NCBI RefSeq assembly: GCF_003344965.1 | Contig: NZ_CP031194.1 | Location: 2,666,001-2,730,000, forward strand | Length of the DNA stretch: 64,000 nucleotides | DNA from: Streptomyces paludis | GTDB taxonomy: Bacteria > Actinomycetota > Actinomycetes > Streptomycetales > Streptomycetaceae | Direction: 5' to 3' | Part shown: one piece after another, positions 27,267 to 35,058 of the stretch | Numbering within the stretch: the stretch's first letter is position 1 | How the letters are laid out: every line of letters begins with the position of its first letter | The notes under the pieces: model-generated | What the model was told of the DNA's origin: nothing | The model's input: only the letters and a program-made list of their open reading frames with translations | Database searches by the model: none | Program-made: the position numbers and the translations under genes

Positions 27267-28553
27267 CTACTCCCGCGGCGCGGCACGGCGCAGGAGCAGG
27301 TCGCGTTCGCGCGCGTTGCGGGTGAGGGCAGCGGCGCGCGAGAACTCCGCGCGGGCCTCGGCCGTACGCCCCAGCCGCTCCAGCAGGTCGCCGCGGACGC
27401 TCGGGAGCAGATGGTACGAGCGGAGTTCGGGGCCGGCGGCGAGGGCGTCCACGAGCGCCAGCGCGGCGGCCGGGCCGTCGGCCATGGAGACGGCGACGGC
27501 GCGGTTCAGCTCCACGACCGGGGAGGGCGTGAGCGCGGCGAGCCGGCCGTAGAGGGTGGCGATGGCGGACCAGTCGGTGGCCGCGTAGTCCGCCGCGCGG
27601 GCGTGGCAGGCGGCGATGGCGGCCTGGAGGGCGTACGGCCCGGGCTCCGCCGTGAGGCCGCCGGCGCGGGTGAGGGCGGTGAAGCCGCGCCGGATGAGGA
27701 GCTGGTCCCAGCGGGCCCGGTTCTGGTCGGCGAGGAGCACGGGCTCGCCGTCGGGTCCGGTACGGGCCGCCGTACGGGACGCCTGAAGCTCCAACAGCGC
27801 GGCCAGGGCGTGGACTTCGGGCTCGTCGGGCATGAGCGCGGCAAGCTGCCGGGCCAGCCGGAGGGCGTCCTCGCAGAGGCCGGGACGGAGCCAGTCGTCA
27901 CCGGCGGTGGCGGAGTACCCCTCGTTGAAGACGAGGTACACGACCTCCAGCACGGAGGCGAGCCGCGCGGCGCGCTCCGTACCGTACGGCACCTCGAAAC
28001 CGACGCCCGCCGCGGCGAGACTCCGCTTGGCACGGACGACGCGCTGGGCGACGGTCGCCTCGGAGGCGAGGAAGGCGCGGGCGATCTCACCGGTGGTGAG
28101 CCCGCAGAGCAGCCGGAGGGTGAGGGCGATCCGGGCCTCGGTGGAGAGGACGGGGTGGCAGGCGGTGAAGATGAGGCGCAGGAGGTCGTCATCGATGGGC
28201 TCGGACTCCGCCTCGGCCAGCTCCGCCAGAACCCGCGCGTCAACCCCCGGCTCGGCGGCGGAGTCCGCCAGCTCCCGCCCCACCTCGGCGAGCTTGCGCG
28301 CGTAGGTCTCGCGACGGCGGACGAGGTCGATGGCACGGTGCTTGGCGGTGGCCATGAGCCAGGCCCCCGGTCTCTCCGGGACACCCGACTCCGGCCACCG
28401 TTCCGCCGCCGCGACCAGCGCGTCCTGCGCGATCTCCTCGGCGATCCCGACATCGCGCACGATGCGGGCGACCACCGCGATGATCTTCGCCGACTCGACC
28501 CTGAACACCGCGTCGAGCGCGCGGTCCGCCTGCTCAGCCCGTTCAGCTCTCAC
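27267..28553 (-). CDS. ECF42-type sigma factor with C-terminal TPR-like extension
   Basis: 428 aa. Sigma2-like helix (GIAEEIAQDALVAAAERWPE, AWLMATAKHRAIDLVRRR) and sigma4-like HTH (LRLLCGLTTGEIARAFLASE, VAQRVVRAKRSL), then ~200 residues of helical repeats (RAVAVSMADGPAAALALVDA, ELRSYHLLPSVRGDLLERLG). Length and extension fit ECF42 sigma factors, which use the extension instead of an anti-sigma factor and pair with DGPF proteins; one lies 63 bp upstream. The GTG start is inferred and has no clear ribosome site. Confidence 0.88.
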   Translation of the reverse strand: MRAERAEQADRALDAVFRVESAKIIAVVARIVRDVGIAEEIAQDALVAAAERWPESGVPERPGAWLMATAKHRAIDLVRRRETYARKLAEVGRELADSAAEPGVDARVLAELAEAESEPIDDDLLRLIFTACHPVLSTEARIALTLRLLCGLTTGEIARAFLASEATVAQRVVRAKRSLAAAGVGFEVPYGTERAARLASVLEVVYLVFNEGYSATAGDDWLRPGLCEDALRLARQLAALMPDEPEVHALAALLELQASRTAARTGPDGEPVLLADQNRARWDQLLIRRGFTALTRAGGLTAEPGPYALQAAIAACHARAADYAATDWSAIATLYGRLAALTPSPVVELNRAVAVSMADGPAAALALVDALAAGPELRSYHLLPSVRGDLLERLGRTAEARAEFSRAAALTRNARERDLLLRRAAPRE

Positions 28554-28616
28554 AGAAACCCATCAGAGCACAAACGGACACGCCAAACGCGCCTACGCAG
28601 CCACTCGGCTACTCGC

Positions 28617-28970
28617 CTACTCGGCGATCTGCCGGACCTCAAGGGTCACGGGCATCTCGTCCTCGTGCACATCCACGAAGCGCTGCGCCCAGTAGACCGC
28701 CTCTTCCTTGTCCTTCGCCTGAAGAAGCGCATACCCCCCGATGACCTCCTTGGCCTCGGTGAACGGCCCGTCGGTAACGGTGGTCTTCCCCTCCCGCCGA
28801 CTGACCCGCACCCCGTCCGAGGTAGGCGTCAGCCCAGCGGTATCGAGCATCGCCCCCGCCTTGGTGATCTCCTCCAGCAGCGCCCCCATGCGCTGCATCA
28901 GCTCAGGACTGGGACCGCCCTCGGGGATGGCGGACTCTTCAATGCGAACCATGGACAGATACCGCGGCAT
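28617..28970 (-). CDS. DGPF/YCII-domain protein
   Basis: 117 aa containing the diagnostic VTDGPFTEAKEVIGGYALLQ and a ferredoxin-like YCII layout (MPRYLSMVRIEESAI at the start, FVDVHEDEMPVTLEVRQI at the end). GAGGAGTCACG precedes the ATG. It is in the same orientation as, and just upstream of, the ECF42 sigma gene. DGPF proteins are the conserved genomic partners of ECF42; biochemical role unknown. Confidence 0.92.
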   Translation of the reverse strand: MPRYLSMVRIEESAIPEGGPSPELMQRMGALLEEITKAGAMLDTAGLTPTSDGVRVSRREGKTTVTDGPFTEAKEVIGGYALLQAKDKEEAVYWAQRFVDVHEDEMPVTLEVRQIAE

Positions 28971-29117
28971 CGTGACTCCTCAGATCGTTCCGGACACACC
29001 GGATGTGCCGAACGGAGCGGGACTGTTTCCCGCTCTCACCCTTACGTCGAACGACAGACACCCGGATCGACACACGCCGGACCTTTTCCCGAAGATTTTT
29101 TACGGAGACGGGGAAGC

Positions 29118-29966
29118 TCAGCGCGGCAGACCGACCGCGCGGGAGATCACGGTGTCGAAGGCACGGTCGGGCAGGACCTTGCGCAGGGCGATGAGGGGCC
29201 GGGCGCCGAAGCCGGTGGCGTAGCGGGTCCTGGGGCGGTGGGCGGTGACGGCCTTCGCGACGGCGTCGGCGATGACGGTGGGCGGGGAGTTGCGCTTGGT
29301 ATTCGCCTCGGAGCGCAGAGAGGCGGCCACGGCGGTGGCCTGCTTCGCGTAGGGGCCGCTGTTGGAGGACGCCTCCAGCCTGTCGGCGGCGATGCCGCCC
29401 CATTCGGTGGCGATGCCGCCCGGTTCGATGACGACGACGTCGATGCCGAAGGGTTTGACCTCCAGGCGCAGGCAGTCACTGAGTGCTTCCAGGGCGAACT
29501 TGGTGCCGTGGTACCAACCACCCAGCGGCGTATGGAGCTTGCCGCCCATCGAGGTGATGTTGACAACGGTGCCGGCGCGCTGGGCACGCATGTGGGGCAG
29601 GACGAGCTGCGTCAGGCGCAGGGCGCCGAAGACGTTGACCTCGAACTGGTGCCGGGCCTCGGCCAGGGGCACGTCTTCGAGGGCGCCGTAGGAGCCGTAG
29701 CCCGCGTTGTTGACCAGGGCGTCGATACGTCCGGTCTCGCTCAGGATCTTCTCGACGCCGGCTCGCACGGAGGCGTCATCGGTGACGTCCATGGCCAGCG
29801 GACGCACCCCGACGTCGGCGAGTTTCTGGAGCCGTTCCGTACGGCGGGCGGCCCCGTAGACGGTGTAGCCGAGTTCTCGCAGCTTGAGAGCGGTGGCCTC
29901 GCCGATGCCGGAGGAGGCACCGGTGACAAGGGCGGTCTTGGTGGTCTTGGCAGGCATGGCGGGCAT
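29118..29966 (-). CDS. short-chain dehydrogenase/reductase
   Basis: 282 aa classical SDR. TGASSGIGEATALKL nucleotide-binding glycines, NNAG (VNNAGYGSYGALED), the catalytic Ser in VNITSMGGKL and YHGTK (Tyr-x-x-x-Lys). NADP preference is suggested by AARRTERL. Divergent from a TetR gene across two palindromic operators, so probably repressed by it. Substrate unknown. Confidence 0.92.
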   Translation of the reverse strand: MPAMPAKTTKTALVTGASSGIGEATALKLRELGYTVYGAARRTERLQKLADVGVRPLAMDVTDDASVRAGVEKILSETGRIDALVNNAGYGSYGALEDVPLAEARHQFEVNVFGALRLTQLVLPHMRAQRAGTVVNITSMGGKLHTPLGGWYHGTKFALEALSDCLRLEVKPFGIDVVVIEPGGIATEWGGIAADRLEASSNSGPYAKQATAVAASLRSEANTKRNSPPTVIADAVAKAVTAHRPRTRYATGFGARPLIALRKVLPDRAFDTVISRAVGLPR

Positions 29967-29990
29967 GACGATCGGTCCTTACGGTTAAGA

Positions 29991-30028
29991 TGAACTCTGG
30001 TTCACTATCTATCCTGAACCGCAGTTCA
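29991..30028. promoter_or_regulatory. two TetR operators TGAAC-N4-GTTCA
   Basis: Site 1 at 29991-30004 (centre TCTG) and site 2 at 30015-30028 (centre CGCA) are identical in both 5-bp arms and lie 24 bp apart between the divergent SDR and TetR genes. Spacing of just over two helical turns suits two TetR dimers. The region is AT-rich for this genome and should hold both promoters. Confidence 0.75.
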
Positions 30029-30069
30029 CTTTTATGCAAGTGCACGTGTACGTGGAAGGCAGGCACCCC

Positions 30070-30645
30070 GTGACCCAGGCCAAGGCGCCGCGCGCCGACG
30101 CGGTCCGCAACCGGAAGAAGATCCTCGATGCCGCCGGAGAGCAGATCACCGCTCACGGGCCCGACATCGGGATGGACCAGATAGCCGCCGCGGCGAGCGT
30201 GGCCGTGGGGACCCTGTACCGGCACTTCCCCACCAAGACCGACCTGGTCGCGGCCGTCGTCGCCGAGTACGTGGCCCGCGTCGCGGACGACGCCGAAGCC
30301 ACCCGCGCGCGGGTGAAGGCCGGCGCCCGTGCGCTGGCCGAGCTGACCGCCTTCCTCAGCCGCGTCATCGAGGCGTCCGCGACCGACCGCGCGGTCAAGG
30401 CCGCGGCTCACGCCCTCGGCGCCGAGCCGGGCGACCACACCGTCGAGGAGCGCGCCGGCGCGGCCGTCGCCGCCCTCATCCGGGCAGGCCAGGACGACGG
30501 CGACATCCACCCGGACGTCACCGTCAACGACATCTACCTGCTGTTCTCCACCGCCCCCACCGACCGGCCCGCTGCCGACCGCGCCCGCTGGCTCGCCCTC
30601 GTCACCCCGGGACTGACCACGAACGCCCGCGTCACGGGCGGGTGA
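30070..30645 (+). CDS. TetR-family repressor
   Basis: 191 aa from GTG 30070 (GGAAGGCAGG upstream; an in-frame ATG at 30034 is too close to the operators). N-terminal HTH: DAVRNRKKILDAAGEQITAH, then MDQIAAAASVAVGTLYRHFP and TKTDLVAAVV. The C-terminal ligand domain is variable (AVKAAAHALGAEPGDHTVEE). Likely represses itself and the SDR through the paired TGAAC-N4-GTTCA sites. Confidence 0.9.
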   Translation: MTQAKAPRADAVRNRKKILDAAGEQITAHGPDIGMDQIAAAASVAVGTLYRHFPTKTDLVAAVVAEYVARVADDAEATRARVKAGARALAELTAFLSRVIEASATDRAVKAAAHALGAEPGDHTVEERAGAAVAALIRAGQDDGDIHPDVTVNDIYLLFSTAPTDRPAADRARWLALVTPGLTTNARVTGG

Positions 30646-30657
30646 GAGCGGGGAATC

Positions 30658-30978
30658 TCACGTCACGTCGCGTGACCCCGACGGCGGAGCCGCGTCCGTC
30701 CCCAACGACTCGAAGCGCCAGCGGTGCACCGGACGGGCCAGCAACTCGCCCTCCGGATCGGGGAGTTCGGGGACGTCCGCGTCGTACGCGCCGGGCCACC
30801 AGGCGATGACCAGGACCCGGTCCCCCGGCGCGCGCAGGAGTTCGTGGCGCAGCGGGGCGGGCGTCAGCTCGTTCGTACGGGCGCGGGCCCAGGTCAGGAG
30901 GTCCGGGGCCCGGTCGGGGGCGGCCTTGGCCTCCCACATGAGCGCCACGATCGGGGTTCCGGGCATCGGCTCGCTCAT
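30658..30978 (-). CDS. small conserved hypothetical, tsaD-coupled
   Basis: 106 aa, starting with ATGA overlap at the tsaD stop (30975-30978). Pattern [20 protein letters not shown], then [20 protein letters not shown] and HRWRFESLG. The alternating beta/alpha pattern around VALMWEAK...VLVIAWW is compatible with a ferredoxin-like (ABM-type) fold, but I do not recognise a family with confidence. Last gene of the tsaB-rimI-tsaD operon. Confidence 0.6.
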   Translation of the reverse strand: MSEPMPGTPIVALMWEAKAAPDRAPDLLTWARARTNELTPAPLRHELLRAPGDRVLVIAWWPGAYDADVPELPDPEGELLARPVHRWRFESLGTDAAPPSGSRDVT

Positions 30979-32135
30979 GAGTACAGGTTGTCCTTCGCCA
31001 GCTCATGCAGATGGTCGTGATCATGACCACCGTGCCCGTGCCCGTGGTCGTGCCCGTGCCCGTGGTCCTGCCCGTGGTCCTGCCCGTGCTCGCGGCCCGG
31101 CACATGCGGGTCCGTCACCGGCAGCGACGAGTCCGCCGACAGCTCCCAGTCCGACGCAGGCCGCCCCCGCGCCACCATCTCCGCGCCCAGCGCCGCCACC
31201 ATCGCGCCGTTGTCCGTGCACAGCCCCGGGCGCGGCACCCGCAGCCGGATGCCGGCCCGCTCGCAGCGTTCCGCCGCCAGCGCGCGCAGCCGGGAGTTCG
31301 CCGCGACGCCGCCGCCGATCATCAGGTGGTCCACGCCCTCGTCCTTGCAGGCCCGTACCGCCTTCCGGGTCAGCACATCGACGACCGCCTCCTGGAAGGA
31401 CGCCGCCACATCCCGTACGGGCACCTCCTCGCCCGCCGCCCGCTTCGCCTCGATCCAGCGGGCCACCGACGTCTTCAGGCCGGAGAAGGAGAAGTCGTAC
31501 GCCGCGTCCCGCGGCCCGGTCAGCCCGCGCGGGAACGCGATCGCGCGCGGATCGCCCTCGCGCGCCAGCCGGTCGATCACCGGCCCGCCGGGAAAGCCCA
31601 GATGCAGTACGCGCGCGATCTTGTCGAACGCCTCGCCCGCCGCGTCGTCAATCGTCGCGCCCATCGGCCGCACATCGGACGTGATGTCCGGCGCGAGCAG
31701 CAGCGACGAGTGCCCACCGCTGACCAGCAGCGCCATCGTCGGCTCGGGCAGCGGGCCGTGTTCGAGCTGGTCGACGCAGATGTGGGAGGCCAGGTGGTTG
31801 ACGCCGTACAGCGGCTTGCCCAGGGCGTACGCGTACGCCTTCGCCGCCGAGACGCCCACCAGCAGCGCGCCGGCCAGCCCGGGGCCCGCCGTGACCGCGA
31901 TCCCGTCCAGGTCCCGCGCCGAGACGCCCGCCTCCTTCAGCGCGCGCTCGATCGTCGGGACCATCGCCTCCAGATGCGCCCGGGACGCGACCTCCGGTAC
32001 GACACCGCCGAAGCGCGCGTGCTCGTCGACGCTCGACGCGATGGCGTCGGCGAGGAGGGTCGTACCGCGCACGATGCCGACACCGGTCTCGTCGCAGGAG
32101 GTCTCGATACCGAGGACGAGGGGTTCGTCAGCCAT
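30975..32135 (-). CDS. tsaD: tRNA t6A synthesis protein TsaD with His-rich tail
   Basis: 386 aa. Kae1/TsaD ASKHA fold: [15 protein letters not shown], the metal site [17 protein letters not shown] Hxxx[26 protein letters not shown] and [13 protein letters not shown]. Transfers threonylcarbamoyl from TC-AMP to A37 of ANN-decoding tRNAs with TsaB and TsaE, both nearby. The C-terminal ~40 residues are an extension made of [21 protein letters not shown] and HDHDHLHE, a potential metal-binding tail beyond the catalytic domain. Confidence 0.96.
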   Translation of the reverse strand: MADEPLVLGIETSCDETGVGIVRGTTLLADAIASSVDEHARFGGVVPEVASRAHLEAMVPTIERALKEAGVSARDLDGIAVTAGPGLAGALLVGVSAAKAYAYALGKPLYGVNHLASHICVDQLEHGPLPEPTMALLVSGGHSSLLLAPDITSDVRPMGATIDDAAGEAFDKIARVLHLGFPGGPVIDRLAREGDPRAIAFPRGLTGPRDAAYDFSFSGLKTSVARWIEAKRAAGEEVPVRDVAASFQEAVVDVLTRKAVRACKDEGVDHLMIGGGVAANSRLRALAAERCERAGIRLRVPRPGLCTDNGAMVAALGAEMVARGRPASDWELSADSSLPVTDPHVPGREHGQDHGQDHGHGHDHGHGHGGHDHDHLHELAKDNLYS

Positions 32136-32721
32136 GGGTGTCAGTCCTTGAGGAGGCTTCTTGCCCCGCGGGGGCTTCGGTGGATTCGGGTGCTTCTTGC
32201 TCTGCGGGGGCTTCTTGCTCTGCGGGGGCTTCTGGGTGGTTCTTCACGATGAGCCGCATGACGAGCGCGTCGACATTGCCGGGCTGGTAGTAGCCGCGCC
32301 GGAAGCCGATCGGTTCGAAGCCGAACCGCGTGTACAGCTTCTGCGCCCGGGTGTTGTCCACCCGTACTTCGAGCAGCACCTCCTCGCACTCGAAGGCGGT
32401 GGCGTGCTGGAGGAGGTCGGTCAGCAGCCGGGCGCCGAGGCCGCTGCCCCACTGGTCGCGGGCGACGGCGATGGTCTGTACGTCACCGAGCCCGCCGGCC
32501 GCCGCGAGCCCGGCGTATCCGGCGATCCGCCCGTCGGGCGTCTCGGCCACCACGTAACGCCGGGTCGCCCGCGGACCGCGCGCGTGCGCCAGCTCCGACC
32601 AGAACATGCCGGCCGACCAGGCGTCCTCGGGGAACAGCTCGTGCTCCAGCTCGAGGACGGGATCGATGTCCCACCAGCGCATCTCGCGCAGCGCCGCGGA
32701 GGGCTTGAGACCGGTGGTCAC
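32128..32721 (-). CDS. rimI: ribosomal-protein-alanine N-acetyltransferase
   Basis: 197 aa [27 protein letters not shown] at the N-terminus (split here: [10 protein letters not shown] is diagnostic), acetyl-CoA loop [15 protein letters not shown], and [20 protein letters not shown]. The C-terminal ~35 residues are repeats of EAPAEQ, a low-complexity tail absent from core RimI. Overlaps tsaD by 8 bp and tsaB by 4 bp. Confidence 0.93.
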   Translation of the reverse strand: MTTGLKPSAALREMRWWDIDPVLELEHELFPEDAWSAGMFWSELAHARGPRATRRYVVAETPDGRIAGYAGLAAAGGLGDVQTIAVARDQWGSGLGARLLTDLLQHATAFECEEVLLEVRVDNTRAQKLYTRFGFEPIGFRRGYYQPGNVDALVMRLIVKNHPEAPAEQEAPAEQEAPESTEAPAGQEASSRTDTHG

Positions 32722-33380
32722 TGGGGGGTGACCACCTTGTAGTTCTTGGGCACCTGCGCGTCCGGCCGGCGCAGATACAGCGGCACCGGCGGCAGGAACC
32801 CGCTGTTGTCCCCTTCAGCCAGCATCTCGGCCGCCAGCGCCGCCAGCGCCGCCGCCGACTGGTGCTCGGGCCCGCGGGCGTCCGGGAAGGCGTCGGGGTA
32901 GAGCAGCCCGCCGGCCCCGACGACCGGCAGGCCGGCCAGCCGCTCCGCGATATCGGCGGGCCGGTCGACGGCCGGGTCGGTGAGCCGCGTACGGCCGCCG
33001 TCCGCGTACCGCGCCCAGTAGACCTCCTTGCGCCGCGCGTCCGTGGCGACGGCAAACGGCTCCGCCAGCCCCGCCGCGTACGCCAGACCGTCCAGCGTGC
33101 ACAGCCCCCGTACCGGCACCCCGAGCGCCGAGCCGAAGGTCAGCGCCGTGACCAGCCCGACCCGCAGTCCGGTGTACGGTCCCGGGCCGACCCCCACGAT
33201 CACCTCCGTGACGGCGTCGAGTCGCACCCCGGCCGCGCCGAGGACGCGGTCGACGGCGGGCAGCAGCAGCTCCCCATGGCGGCGGGCGTCGACCTGGCTC
33301 TCCGTGGCCAGGACGGAGCTGCCGTCGTGGAGAGCGACGGTGACGGCGGGCGTGGCGGTATCTACGGCGAGCAGAAGCAC
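32718..33380 (-). CDS. tsaB: tRNA t6A synthesis protein TsaB
   Basis: 220 aa. MLLLAVDTATPAVTVALHDG, the diagnostic GVGPGPYTGLRVGLVTALTF, and DARRKEVYWARY. Inactive ASKHA homologue that dimerises with TsaD. First gene of tsaB-rimI-tsaD-106aa; its stop overlaps rimI. Confidence 0.95.
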   Translation of the reverse strand: MLLLAVDTATPAVTVALHDGSSVLATESQVDARRHGELLLPAVDRVLGAAGVRLDAVTEVIVGVGPGPYTGLRVGLVTALTFGSALGVPVRGLCTLDGLAYAAGLAEPFAVATDARRKEVYWARYADGGRTRLTDPAVDRPADIAERLAGLPVVGAGGLLYPDAFPDARGPEHQSAAALAALAAEMLAEGDNSGFLPPVPLYLRRPDAQVPKNYKVVTPQ

Positions 33381-33498
33381 GCAAACAGCCTACGGCTCCC
33401 GGACCCGTGGCACGCCGCCCCGGGTCGCCGCCCGGGGTCCCGGGACGCCTGCTGCTACGGTCCCCAACGGGGTCCCACGCACGAGAGGCGGATCAAAG

Positions 33499-34068
33499 GT
33501 GTCCAGGAAAACCTCCGGAATCGTCGCCGCACTCACCGCCGCGGCGATCGGCGCGGTCGGCTTCCTCGCCTTCCAGGCATCGGCGAACATTCCCGGGAAG
33601 GCCACCGCCACCGGCAGCCCCGGCAGCTCCCCGAGCGCCTCCGCGTCCGGCTCCGCCGGCTCCCCCGCGCACCAGCGCAAGAACCCGCGCGCGCTGCCCG
33701 CCGAATCCGGCACCGGGGAGCGGGTCGTGTACGCGCTCGGTGAGCGCCGGGTGTGGCTGGTCGCCGAGGGCGGCAAGCCGGAACGTACCTTCGCGGTCGT
33801 GCCGAGCACGGTCAGCCCGGCGGCCGGCTCGTACGCCGTCTCCTCGCGCTCCGGCTCGGTGACCGGCTCTGACGGCGTACGGATCGAGCACGTGGTCCGG
33901 TTCACGAGCGTCGACAACGTCGTGATCGGCTTCAGCTCGGCGGTGGACGGCACGACGGCGACGCCGGACCCGACGCTGAAGACGGGCGGGGTACGGATGA
34001 AGCGGGGGGACGGGAACGCGATGTGGAGGTTCGCGACGGTGGGCACGAAGGTAGTGGTCGTCCCGTAA
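33499..34068 (+). CDS. secreted protein with degenerate L,D-transpeptidase-like domain
   Basis: 189 aa from GTG 33499 (GAGAGG upstream). N-terminal signal/anchor (GIVAALTAAAIGAVGFLAFQ), a Ser/Pro/Gly linker, then a domain resembling YkuD: RVVYALGERRVWLVAEGG, SPAAGSYAVSSRSGSVTGSD, and KTGGVRMKRGDGNAMW...VGTKVVVV. Where active enzymes have SHGCIRM this has KTGGVRM, so the catalytic His and Cys are gone. If the match holds, it is a non-catalytic cell-wall-binding relative. Placed divergently from the tsaB operon. Confidence 0.65.
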   Translation: MSRKTSGIVAALTAAAIGAVGFLAFQASANIPGKATATGSPGSSPSASASGSAGSPAHQRKNPRALPAESGTGERVVYALGERRVWLVAEGGKPERTFAVVPSTVSPAAGSYAVSSRSGSVTGSDGVRIEHVVRFTSVDNVVIGFSSAVDGTTATPDPTLKTGGVRMKRGDGNAMWRFATVGTKVVVVP

Positions 34069-34087
34069 CTCTGGGGCCGAAACTGCC

Positions 34088-34273
34088 TCAGGCGGCGGCT
34101 TCCCCGACCTCGTCCGAAACAGGGGCCACCACCGGAGCGGGCGGAGCCGGCGGCGTGGACACGGCTCTGGCCGCCGCACAGGACGCGAGCAGGTCTTTCA
34201 TCGGTACGGACGAGGGCGACAGCGTCCGAAAGAGGTACGGCTGCGGACGGGTTTCACGCTCGGGGGCCGGCAT
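34088..34273 (-). CDS. 61-aa small protein downstream of an iron box
   Basis: MPAPERETRPQPYLFRTLSP at the start, then SSVPMKDLLASCAAARAVST and a Pro/Ala/Val tail ending VGEAAA. ACAGGAGG lies 6 nt before the ATG. 31 bp further upstream is a perfect GGTTAGGT/ACCTAACC palindrome of the DmdR/IdeR type, so it should be iron-repressed. No signal peptide; one Cys. No function recognised. Confidence 0.7.
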   Translation of the reverse strand: MPAPERETRPQPYLFRTLSPSSVPMKDLLASCAAARAVSTPPAPPAPVVAPVSDEVGEAAA

Positions 34274-34304
34274 GGATGCCTCCTGTGGCTCCGGGGGCAG
34301 GCAT

Positions 34305-34322
34305 GGTTAGGTAGACCTAACC
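34305..34322. promoter_or_regulatory. putative iron box (DmdR/IdeR operator)
   Basis: GGTTAGGT-AG-ACCTAACC: two perfect 8-bp arms. It closely matches the TTAGGTTAGSCTAACCTAA-type consensus of actinobacterial iron repressors. It lies just upstream of the 61-aa gene on the minus strand; the nearest + gene is far away. Confidence 0.75.
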
Positions 34323-34476
34323 ACGTCTCTGTCACCATGTGACCATGCGCGGCACGGCATGCGCAACATTTTGCCGACGTCTTGTCGGAATGTACGGAAC
34401 ACGTACGACCACCGCGTACGGAACACCTGGCAGCGGAGTCCGGCACACCCGCCCGCACCGCCCCCACCGCCCGCAC

Positions 34477-35058
34477 TCAGCGCGTGAGCGCCTCCAGGCG
34501 CGACCAGTCCGCCGCCGCCCAGCGAGCCCCGTACCCCGTGAAACGCACGCTGCGCCGGTCGTCGTCTTCGCTCTCCACAGCGGTCTCGCCGCCGACAGCG
34601 CGCTCGATCACCACATGCAGCCGGTCGTCCGACAGCTCCTCGACCTTGCCGTCGCCCCACTCCACGACCACCACCGAGTCCGGCAGCGAGACATCCAGAT
34701 CGAGATCCTCCATCTCGTCCAGCCCCCCGCCGAGCCGGTACGCGTCCACATGGACCAGCGCGGGGCCGCCCACCAGCGACGGATGGACACGGGCGATCAC
34801 GAACGTGGGCGAGGTCACGGCGCCCCGGACGCCGAGCCCCTCACCGAGGCCGCGGGTCAGCGTGGTCTTGCCCGCGCCGAGTTCGCCGGTGAGCATCACC
34901 AGATCGCCGGGGCGCAGCAGGGCGGCGAGGGAGCGCCCCAGGTCGCGCATGGCGTCGGGCGACTCGACGGAGCGAACGGCAGAAGTGCGGGAGTTACGGG
35001 AGTTACGGGAGTTACGGGCGGGGGCGGCGTCAGTCGCCCGGCTGTGCGGTGCTTCCAT
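34477..35058 (-). CDS. tsaE: tRNA t6A synthesis ATPase TsaE
   Basis: 193 aa. P-loop LTGELGAGKTTLTRGLGEGL, switch region TSPTFVIARVH, HVDAYRLGGGLDEMEDLDLD and VVVEWGDGK. ATP hydrolysis drives turnover of the TsaBD complex. The N-terminal ~30 residues are variable and contain NSRNSRNSR, encoded by a tandem 9-bp repeat (GGGAGTTAC, 34989-35018). Overlaps the end of the hydrolase gene; the start could also be 35067. Confidence 0.93.
   Translation of the reverse strand: MEAPHSRATDAAPARNSRNSRNSRTSAVRSVESPDAMRDLGRSLAALLRPGDLVMLTGELGAGKTTLTRGLGEGLGVRGAVTSPTFVIARVHPSLVGGPALVHVDAYRLGGGLDEMEDLDLDVSLPDSVVVVEWGDGKVEELSDDRLHVVIERAVGGETAVESEDDDRRSVRFTGYGARWAAADWSRLEALTR

Noticed and set aside
27411..29993. 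860-aa plus-strand frame across sigma factor, DGPF and SDR
   Set aside because: Antisense to three well-supported minus-strand genes.
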